Positions 1 through 7,800 of a DNA stretch of 26,089 nt are shown here, in pieces. The translations under genes and the position numbers were made by a program. The stretch is taken from assembly GCA_964551475.1 (NCBI GenBank), contig CAZKCI010000018.1, positions 1-26,089 on the forward strand, given 5' to 3'. How positions within the stretch are numbered: position 1 is the first letter of the stretch; the number at the start of each line of letters is the position of its first letter. Source of the DNA: CAZKCI01 sp964551475 (GTDB lineage: Bacteria > Auribacterota > Erginobacteria > Erginobacterales > CAZKCI01). The notes beneath the pieces are model-generated. The model was not told the DNA's origin. It did not search any database and saw only the letters and a program-made list of their open reading frames with translations.

Positions 1-1
1 C

Positions 2-3000
2 CTGCTGGTCGAGGAGTACTACGGCGGCTGGGCCACGGTCACCGACATCTACTCCATCCCCGGCGGTTACGGCGGCTACACCTGCGGCCCCTTCAGCCTC
101 AACCCCACGGCCGTCCAGCTGAGGTTCTCCTGGACCGACGCGGGCGGGGATCTCGCCTTCGACGACGTCCAGGTCGCCTGCATCTTCACGCCGACCCCCT
201 CTCCGACCCCCTCACCAACCGCCTCCCCGACCCCGTCCCCGTCGCCCACCGCCAGCCCCAGCCCCAGCCCCATCACTCCCACTCCTTCGCCCAGCCCGAC
301 GGAGACGCCCTCCCCGTCCCCGACCCCGACCCCGGAGCCGACCGCTACCCCGAGCCCCTCGCCCACCGCCATCTGCAACCGCCTCGACGAAGGCTTCGAC
401 GGATTCCATACCGGGACCCGCCCCGCCGGATGGACCTTCACCAACTGCAACAACGATTCCGACACCTACACGTCCATCGACAACTTCGGGATCGCGCTGC
501 CTTCCTTGAAGCTCATCGAAACCGGCGACAGGATTACCACCGCCTCCTTCACCAGCGGGGAGGAGCTCTCCTTCTGGTTCAAGGGGCAGGGGACGAATAC
601 GATCAGTTCTCTCCTGGTCGAGGAATTCTACTCCGACGCCTGGTCCGCCGTGACCAATGTGGTGCCGATCGCCAACATCGTCGCTCAGACGGCCAGCGGG
701 CTCGTGTTGGACCCCGAGACCACGCAGCTCCGTTTCACCTGGACGAAATCCCAAGGGAACCTTTCCTTCGACGATGTCTTCGTCTCCTGCCGCTCGTCCC
801 CATCGCCCACGCCCGGCGGCTATCACACGCCGACGCCGCCGCCCAGCCCGACGCCCTCGCCCAGCCCCTCGCCCTCCCCCTCCTCCAGCCCGACGCCCTC
901 CCCCTCCCCGTCCGTCACCCCGACCCCCTTCGGCTACAAAACGCCCTCGCCCTCGCCCACACCCGAGGGGTACCTGACCCCCACTCCGACCCCCGACTGC
1001 TCGATCCTGTTTGAGGGCTTCAACGGCTTCCAGACCGGCGCCAGGCCGCTGAACTGGACCTTCACCGGCTGCAACGCCAATGCCGACGTCTACACCGGCG
1101 TGGGGCAGTTCGGCTACGCCCTGCCTTCGATCAAGATGGACACCCGGGGCGACCGGATCGAGACTTCCACTTTCGTCCGTCCCGGCCAGCTGACATTCTG
1201 GCTCCGCGGTTTCAGCGTCAACCCCACCAGCGCTCTCTACGTCCAGGCATTCGTGGAGGATTCCTGGGACCCCCTGACCGAAATCTATGACCTGCCCGTG
1301 ACCGGGACCACCATCGGTCCGATCGACGTTTTCCCGGTGGCGCTGCGGCTCCGCTTCCAGTTCGAAAAGGAGGTCGGGAACCTGGCCTTTGACGACGTCT
1401 GCCTCTCCCTGGGCCCTCCGTCCCCGTCGCCGGTTTCACCGACCCCGTCCCCTTCCTCTTCGCCGACGGCGACGCCTTCCCCCACGCCGACCCCGTCGCC
1501 GTCGCCCAGCGTGACACCGCCGACGCCCACCCCCGAGCCCTCGGCCACTCCGACGCCGACGGCGCAGCCCTCGGCCACGCCGAGCCCGACTAAGACCCCG
1601 ACCCCGACGCCGTCCCCCACGCCGACCCCCTCCCCCTCCCCCTCTTCCTCGCCGACCCCCACTCCCTCCCCGACCCCCTCGGCATCGCCGACGGCAACTC
1701 CGGCAACGCCGACTCCGAGTCCGTCCCCGATCGTACCGACACCGTCCAAAACGCCGACGCCATCGCCCACCGCTTCTCCGATCAGCCCGACGCCGTCGCC
1801 ATCGCCGACCAAGACCCCCACACCCACCGCTACACCCACGGCCACGAAAACCCCCACCCCTTCCCCCACCCCCTCCACCACACCAACTCCCTCTCCCACC
1901 CCGTCCACCACCCCCACTCCCTCTCCCACGGCCACGAAGACGCCCGCGCCCTCTCCCACTCCCACCGCCGCCCGCACACCCACCATCACCCCCACCTCCA
2001 CTCCCTCCGCCACGCCCTCGCCCTTCGTCCCGACACCGACGCCCCCGCCCTCGCCGACGCCGAACTGCATCGACGACCTCTTCAATGACTTCAGCGCGGA
2101 TTGGGGCTGGCCCGAGAACATCGCCTACGGCAACTGGATCTTCGTCGACACCTACCAGGCGCAGTCCTGGTCCTGCCACAGCGGATCGGTGGGCCCGGGG
2201 TGGTGGGGCCTCTTCGGCCCCCGCGTCCTGAGGATGAACAAGGTCGGATCCTGGTTCGAGTTCCCCCCGGTCAACAACCCCGGCCTCCTCACCTTCGTCT
2301 ACTACCTCGACTGGCTCGGGACCGTCCCCCAGAACCGTCTCCAGGTTCAGAAGATGGAGGGCGGAGTCTGGACCACACTGACCGAAATCCGCGCTCCCGG
2401 TGGCTTCTCCAGCCTGTCGAGGAAGAGCTACTACCTCCCGATCGACCAGTGCGACCAGGGCTGCGTCCAGATCCGCCTCTATGTCTCCGCGGCCCAGAGG
2501 ACCGCGAACGTCGACTACATCAGCCTGGACAGCCAGCTCTGCCCCACGCCGACCGCCAGCCCCACGGTCACGCCGGTGAAGACCTGCACCCCCTCCCCCA
2601 CGCCCAGCCCGACCCGGACGCCCACGCCCTCGCCTTCGCCCAGCCCCACCAAAACGCCCACGCCTTCGCCGTCGCCGACGCCGACCGCCTCGCCCTCCTC
2701 CTCCCCCACGCCGACCGCCACCCCGACCCCCAGCCCGACGGCCTCGCCCACGGCGACCCCCTCCTCCTCGCCTTCGCCCAGCCCGGTGTCGCCGACGCCC
2801 AGCCCTACCCCCGTGGTGCCCACGCCCTCCCCGAGCCCGACGGCCTCGCCCACGCCCAGCCCGATCACTCCGACCCCGTCCCCGACCGCGACACCGTCGC
2901 CGTCGCCGACGCCTTCCCCGTCTTCGTCGCCGACCGCCAGCCCGACGCCCTCGCCGACGCCGGCGCCCAGCGCCACGCCGATCACGCCGACGCCGACGCC

Positions 3001-4435
3001 GCTCTCGCCCACACCGACGCCACTCTCGCCCACGCCGACGCCGCTCTCGCCCACACCGACGCCGCTCTCGCCGACGCCGACGCCGATCACGCCGACACCG
3101 ACGCCGCTCTCGCCCACGCCGACGCCCGGCTACACGCCCAGCCCCACGGCGATCACGCCCACCCCGACACCGCCCGCCATCGACCAGCTGGTCGTCGACC
3201 AGGTCTACACGAGCGGCGACTACCACTACGTTTCCCTCTACAACCCCATGGGCGTAGACGTCAACCTGGGCCACGAGGACATACTCCTGCACAGCCAGGA
3301 ACTCTACAATTACGGTCAGAGCTACCAGTTCACCGAATGCGACGTCATCCCCGCCGGGGGATACTTCCTGGTCTCCAGCGCGCGCTACCCCGGGGGCGAG
3401 TTCAGCGCGGACACCTCCGTGACCTTCAACACGGACACCGCCGACGCCGTGGCCTGGCTCCGGATCGTCGCCAACAGCTCCGCCGGCAGTTCCTGGGTCG
3501 AGACGATCGACATCGACGGCGAAGGGGACGCCCTCGGCTGGGGCACCAGCCCGCTGTACTACGAGGGGACGCCGGCTTCCGGCGGCCTGACCGTCCCCTA
3601 CGCCTGGTTCCGCGCGGGCTACGGCACGGCCCACGTCGACACCGAAGACAACGCCACCGATTTCACCCGGCAGACTCACGCCCCGATCGGCTCCGGCCAG
3701 ATCGACCAGTGGTACTGCCAGACCCTCTGGCCGATCGAGGACCTCCCCACCCAGGACTGGGTCAAGTCCACCGAAGCCGGCGCTACCCACTACTACCAGG
3801 CCGTGGGCTCCCTGTACGACCCGCTCGAGGGCGTCCATTTCCTCCGCAGCAGCTACGCGACGGGCGCCGGCGGCTACGACACCGGCGCCGAGACCTGGTT
3901 CAAGCTTTCCCGCTTCTCGGAGACCTCCGCGCCCGATTTCGTCTCCTGCTGGGGCAAGGTCCACGTCCAGGTGGTGGCCTGGGGCGTTCAGTCGGGAACG
4001 GCGGGATCGAACGTATGGCTGAAGTCCGGCATCAGCGCTTCCAAGCGGGACTACAAGTTCGACACCACACTGGGCAGGGTGGACGACATCCCGACCTGGC
4101 ACCTTGACCCCGACACCGGATATTCGTGGAACATCGGCTATGACGGAAACCACGGGCTGAACAAACTCGAGATCGGGATCGAGAACGACGACAACGCCAA
4201 CAAGATCCTCACCCAGTTCTACGCCCTGGTCTGGTACATGGGCGTTCCGCCGCCGCCGACCCCGGTTCCGCCGACGCCGACGCCGACCACCACCGCCACG
4301 CCGTCGCCGACTCCGACTCCGTCGCCGACCGCGTCGCCGTCCCCGACCCCGTCGCCGACCGCGTCCCCGTCCCCGTCTCCGACCATTCCGCCGACGCCGA
4401 CGCCGAAGGGCAAGAGCTACTTCTCGATCTGGTAA
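2..4435 (+). CDS. Giant secreted multidomain protein, Pro/Thr/Ser linkers and lamin-tail-like domain (5' partial)
   Basis: The frame is open from base 2, so the real start lies upstream; the first ATG in frame (506) falls inside a domain and is not the start. 1477 residues are visible. Residues 1-60, 125-263 and 333-470 are copies of one beta-sandwich domain (GWTFTNC, LxFWxxG, LLVEEFY, LRFTWTKSxGNLxFDDV), a type I recall from Bacteroidota-like surface and nuclease proteins. Residues 689-847 look like a divergent, Cys-rich relative. Residues about 1060-1235 resemble a lamin-tail domain (YVSLYNPMGVDVNLGHEDI), and 1237-1415 is another beta-rich domain I cannot name. Linkers of PTPSP/PSPTP type separate them. 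The end is a PT-rich tail plus KGKSYFSIW, with no PEP-CTERM or LPXTG motif. Probably an extracellular adhesin or structural protein; no catalytic motif is seen. Confidence 0.85.
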   Translation: MLVEEYYGGWATVTDIYSIPGGYGGYTCGPFSLNPTAVQLRFSWTDAGGDLAFDDVQVACIFTPTPSPTPSPTASPTPSPSPTASPSPSPITPTPSPSPTETPSPSPTPTPEPTATPSPSPTAICNRLDEGFDGFHTGTRPAGWTFTNCNNDSDTYTSIDNFGIALPSLKLIETGDRITTASFTSGEELSFWFKGQGTNTISSLLVEEFYSDAWSAVTNVVPIANIVAQTASGLVLDPETTQLRFTWTKSQGNLSFDDVFVSCRSSPSPTPGGYHTPTPPPSPTPSPSPSPSPSSSPTPSPSPSVTPTPFGYKTPSPSPTPEGYLTPTPTPDCSILFEGFNGFQTGARPLNWTFTGCNANADVYTGVGQFGYALPSIKMDTRGDRIETSTFVRPGQLTFWLRGFSVNPTSALYVQAFVEDSWDPLTEIYDLPVTGTTIGPIDVFPVALRLRFQFEKEVGNLAFDDVCLSLGPPSPSPVSPTPSPSSSPTATPSPTPTPSPSPSVTPPTPTPEPSATPTPTAQPSATPSPTKTPTPTPSPTPTPSPSPSSSPTPTPSPTPSASPTATPATPTPSPSPIVPTPSKTPTPSPTASPISPTPSPSPTKTPTPTATPTATKTPTPSPTPSTTPTPSPTPSTTPTPSPTATKTPAPSPTPTAARTPTITPTSTPSATPSPFVPTPTPPPSPTPNCIDDLFNDFSADWGWPENIAYGNWIFVDTYQAQSWSCHSGSVGPGWWGLFGPRVLRMNKVGSWFEFPPVNNPGLLTFVYYLDWLGTVPQNRLQVQKMEGGVWTTLTEIRAPGGFSSLSRKSYYLPIDQCDQGCVQIRLYVSAAQRTANVDYISLDSQLCPTPTASPTVTPVKTCTPSPTPSPTRTPTPSPSPSPTKTPTPSPSPTPTASPSSSPTPTATPTPSPTASPTATPSSSPSPSPVSPTPSPTPVVPTPSPSPTASPTPSPITPTPSPTATPSPSPTPSPSSSPTASPTPSPTPAPSATPITPTPTPLSPTPTPLSPTPTPLSPTPTPLSPTPTPITPTPTPLSPTPTPGYTPSPTAITPTPTPPAIDQLVVDQVYTSGDYHYVSLYNPMGVDVNLGHEDILLHSQELYNYGQSYQFTECDVIPAGGYFLVSSARYPGGEFSADTSVTFNTDTADAVAWLRIVANSSAGSSWVETIDIDGEGDALGWGTSPLYYEGTPASGGLTVPYAWFRAGYGTAHVDTEDNATDFTRQTHAPIGSGQIDQWYCQTLWPIEDLPTQDWVKSTEAGATHYYQAVGSLYDPLEGVHFLRSSYATGAGGYDTGAETWFKLSRFSETSAPDFVSCWGKVHVQVVAWGVQSGTAGSNVWLKSGISASKRDYKFDTTLGRVDDIPTWHLDPDTGYSWNIGYDGNHGLNKLEIGIENDDNANKILTQFYALVWYMGVPPPPTPVPPTPTPTTTATPSPTPTPSPTASPSPTPSPTASPSPSPTIPPTPTPKGKSYFSIW
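1412..2065 (+). repeat. Pro/Thr/Ser linker-coding low-complexity DNA (linker 3)
   Basis: About 218 codons are almost entirely Pro, Thr, Ser and Ala in PTPSPTPTP-like register. The DNA is a degenerate CCG/ACG/TCG/CCC array. It joins the third beta-sandwich copy to the divergent Cys-rich domain. Its codon choice shifts around 1800-2000 from G/C-ending ACG/CCG to ACC/CCC/ACT, which suggests that the array grew by local duplication of different seeds. Such stretches are likely O-glycosylation targets or stiff spacers; that is inference. Confidence 0.9.
2543..3178 (+). repeat. Pro/Thr/Ser linker-coding DNA with tandem 21-bp units (linker 4)
   Basis: A second linker of about 210 codons between the Cys-rich domain and the lamin-tail-like domain. 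From about 2984 to 3124 it becomes a clean tandem array of 21-bp units, each encoding the heptad PTPTPLS (one copy reads PTPTPIT), with only single-base differences. This regularity points to recent slippage expansion. Confidence 0.9.
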
Positions 4436-4445
4436 TGATGGAGAT

Positions 4446-4512
4446 ATTCACATGTAGGGCATATAGAACCGTTTCTGATCACTGATCTCTTCTTTCAGTT
4501 GCTGATCACTGT
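4446..4512. repeat. Intergenic cassette copy A (CATGTAGGGCATAT plus TGATCA words)
   Basis: Begins with TTCACATGTAGGGCATAT, continues with GAACC and then two TGATCACTG words around a TCTTCTTTCAGTTGC stretch. The same order of motifs recurs at 9340-9415, also just after a stop codon and just before a TGTGGGA hairpin element. TGATCA is self-complementary, so the two words can pair, but the following T-run is short. Confidence 0.75.
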
Positions 4513-4516
4513 TTTA

Positions 4517-4650
4517 TGTGGGAGGGGCGTCTCGCCCCGATGTGGGAGGGGCGTCTCGCCCCGATGTGGGAGGGGCGTCTCGCCCCGATGTGGGAGGGGC
4601 ATTCCTGCCCCGATGCCGGCCCGGATCGCGACAGGAATGTCGCTCCCACA
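4517..4650. repeat. REP/BIME-like hairpin element with tandem amplification
   Basis: Three perfect tandem 24-bp units start at 4517, 4541 and 4565. Each opens with TGTGGGAG and holds a GGGGCG-TCT-CGCCCC hairpin. A fourth unit (4589-4613) has a GGGGCA-TTCC-TGCCCC hairpin, and an inverted right half ends in GCGACA-GGAA-TGTCGC and TCCCACA at 4650. The ends TGTGGGA/TCCCACA and the paired hairpins match the copies at 9422, 13460 and 16305. Confidence 0.9.
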
Positions 4651-4827
4651 GGCAAAACTTGATGTCCGTGTGCTGGTAAATGCTTGCTAGCGAAGGCAAC
4701 CATGAATTTCTGGTGCTATCTTAATAACGGAAGACAACCGAGAGAGGGCTTCGCCCCGCTCGTTGACATGAGACTATCCACAGCCATCGCCCGAAAACTC
4801 ATCATTCCAACTCCACGGAGGTTCCCC

Positions 4828-7800
4828 ATGAAATTCGCTTCCAGCGCACTCTTCCTCTCCCTCATCTTCCTGAGCGGTCCCGCTCTCGCCGCCTCGCCCC
4901 CGCCCATGGACCCCCCGGTGATCAACTTCCAGGGGAGGATCGAGGTGGGCGACCTGGGCTACAGCGGGACCTCCTGGTTCGCCTTCACGATCGGGAAGGA
5001 GGGCATCCCCGCGCCCCTTTGGAACGGCTGGGTCCAGACGACCTGCGTGGAAGGCATCTACAACATCCTCCTGGGCAAGGACACCGACGAGGAACTGACC
5101 GCGGACCTCTTCCGCCAGACCGACCTCTTCCTCCGCGTCGCCTTCTCGACCAACGGGACCCAATGGGAGACGCTCACGCCCGACCAGCAGATCACCTCCG
5201 TCGCCTTCTCCATCAACGCCGACCTCCTCGACGGCCTGAACAGCCCGAGCAGCGCCATCGTCGGGATCACCGATCCCCAGACCCTCACCAACAAGGCCCT
5301 GGGCGACGGCACCTACACCACCTACTTCCTGGTCCAGCCCCAGACGGAAGTCGCCGTGGGCGCGGTTCCGGAAGGCTATCTGTGGTATGACAGCGAAAAC
5401 CACGCCCTGAAAGTCCGCGTCGCGGGCGCCAAGTGGGTCACGCTTACCGGCGACACCGGCGCGATCTCGAACGTCCCCGGCGCCGGGACGGTGGCCAATA
5501 CCCTGCGGGACGACGGGGGTGCCTGGCAGTCGACGAACCAGCTCCAGGTCTGGGACTACGGGTCCTACTCGGGCGTCGTGGACATCGAGGGTGTCCTCTC
5601 CTTCAACGACAACACCGATACCTACATCACCCAGGACTCGGCCTTCTCCAACGAGTACCTCGACTTCTATGTCGGCGACGTCCAGCAGTTCCGGATGACC
5701 AACTTCGGCAAGTTCGAGTGCTTCACTTCCCCCGCGGGGGAGACCACGCCGGTCATCCGCTGGAAGAGCGACCAGGACACCGGGATCGGCCACACCTTCA
5801 CGGGCGGCACCGACAACACCAACGAATTGTCCGTGATTGCGGGCGGGACCAAGGTCATGACCATCGGTTCCGGCACCGCCGTCAATCCTTACGTCCACAT
5901 CGACGTGGACGGGACGGCGGGAAACCCGGCGTTGGAAATCGGCGGCAATGACGGCGCCGGAATCTACCAAGGCCTCACCGGAAGTTCTCTCAGTTTCACC
6001 ACGCAATCGACCGTCGTCATGCACCTGAACAACCAGCAGCAGGTCAAAATCGGGCGCAGCGCCACGTTCGACGATGCCACCCTTTACTTCCAAGTCGACG
6101 GGAAAATTAAAGTCAATCAGGACATGGCCGATAACTCGCTCTGGATCAGCCAGGATGCGAACACGAACAACTCCGATCCCTCCAACACGGTCGGGGGAGC
6201 GCTGCACGTCTACAATCAATCCAACACCGGAACGGCCATCAGTGCCTACTCCAACGTGCCGAATCCGTTGACCCCCCTCGCCTGGTTGCGGGTCGGGAGC
6301 AGTTTCAACGATCAACCCGTTCTCAGATTGCGGGGGGCCTCGGCGGTTTCGAATCCCCTCTACATCGAACAGCAGTCGGAACCGGGGGCAAGTCCCGCCG
6401 CGGGGCACATTTACATGGATGCGGATGACAAGCTCCTCAAATACTACAATGGCGTGGACTGGGTCGCCCTGACCGCCGGCGGCGGGGGAACGCTGAGCGG
6501 CGGCGGGGCGCTGGGCCAGGCCGCCTACTGGACGGGGGCGGACACGCTGGCCGGCGAGGCCGCCTTCGCCTATGACGCCGCCCTCGACCGCCTGACCGTT
6601 CTCCATGGGACCTTCACCGGTCTCACCGCCGCCGTGGTCGACATCAACGGCGGCACGGTCGACGCCACCGTCATCGGCCTGACCACACCGGCCGCCGGCG
6701 AGTTCACCAGCCTGACCGCCGACACCGTCGCCCTCGACACTGACGGAACAGCGGCGGCCCCCGCGATCACCTGGGAGTCTGACGCCAACACCGGCCTCTT
6801 CCATCCGGCCGCCGGCCAGTTGGCCTGGACGACCGCCGGAAACGAAAGCCTGTTCCTGAGCGAGGGCGGCTACTTCCTGGTCACGGGGGGGACGGCCCAC
6901 TACGCGCCGTCGGCCTGGTTCGAGGTGACCGGAGGAAGAAAAGGGCTGGACACGGCCAAATTCTCCACCAATACCGGCGGCAACAACGCCATCCGCGTCA
7001 ATGCCAATAACGGCTATGGCAGCGGCGTCTACATAAACGTGGCTGAAGAATCCTCGGGGGACGGCCTGTCCGTTTTCAATCGGGGCGAGGGCAGCGCCCT
7101 CTGGATCAATCAGTCCGAGACCGCCGGCGACGCGGCCATTTACGTCCGGAACTACAGCGCCGATCAAGCCTTCAACATCCGCCAGGAGGCGAGCATCCCT
7201 GACAACGATCCAGGGATCGCCACCGGCGGGGCTGTCCACATCTATAACAGCAATAATACCGGCATGGCCCTGAGCATCTTCTCTGCCCAGAACGCCGCCC
7301 TCAGCCCCCTGGCCTGGCTCGCCGGGCGGGGCTTCCAGGGCTACCAGCCGGTTCTCCGCCTGGAGGCGACATCGAGCCACTCCGTGCCCCTGCAGCTGCT
7401 GCCCCAGGTGCAGCCGATCGCCGCGGCCAACGCCCAGACCGGCGAGCTGTACGTGGACGCCAACGACGGGACACTCCAGTACTTCAACGGCGTCGACTGG
7501 GTCGTGCTGACCGGATCGGCCGGGGGAGCGGGCGATTTCGCCACCCGGGCCCTGGACAACCTGTCCGCCGTGGCGATCAACGCCGCGCTCCTGCCCGGGA
7601 CCGACGACTCCATCGACCTGGGCGACGGCACCCACGAGTGGAAGGACCTCTACGTCGACGGGACGGCGAACATCGACTCCCTGGTCGCCGACACCGCCGA
7701 CATCAACGCCGGCACGGTCGACGGGGCGGCGATCAACGGCTCCACGGTCGGCCTGACCACTCCGGCCGCCGGGAAGTTCACCAACCTGAGCGCGACCACC

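Larger units (their letters stand above)
4436..4827. other. 392-bp spacer filled with repeats
   Basis: No gene is supported here. In order it holds the TTCACATGTAGGGCATAT motif and TGATCA words (4446-4512), a REP array (4517-4650), and about 175 bp of unassigned DNA with one more small hairpin (GGGCTTCGCCCC near 4755). The segment can be read as an upstream extension of the next gene, but it is repeat DNA and the next gene's start with a ribosome site is at 4828. Confidence 0.7.

Noticed and set aside
2101..4107. Plus-strand overlapping frame of 668 codons
   Set aside because: Out-of-frame reading of the surface giant, rich in Arg/His/Pro/Asp, with no domain similarity.
1436..4153. A 905-codon open frame on the minus strand
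   Set aside because: Shadow of the Pro/Thr/Ser-coding DNA. Its product is Arg/Gly low complexity with no start signal, while the plus-strand frame has clear domains and continues beyond the window.
4517..4613. Possible short CRISPR array
   Set aside because: The 24-bp units are directly adjacent with no spacers between them, and identical hairpin units occur elsewhere as a dispersed repeat. No cas genes are present.
4684..4827. Start of the fibre-like gene at ATG 4684
   Set aside because: No ribosome site is present there and the added 48 residues precede a clear signal peptide. ATG 4828 has GGAGG at 6 nt.
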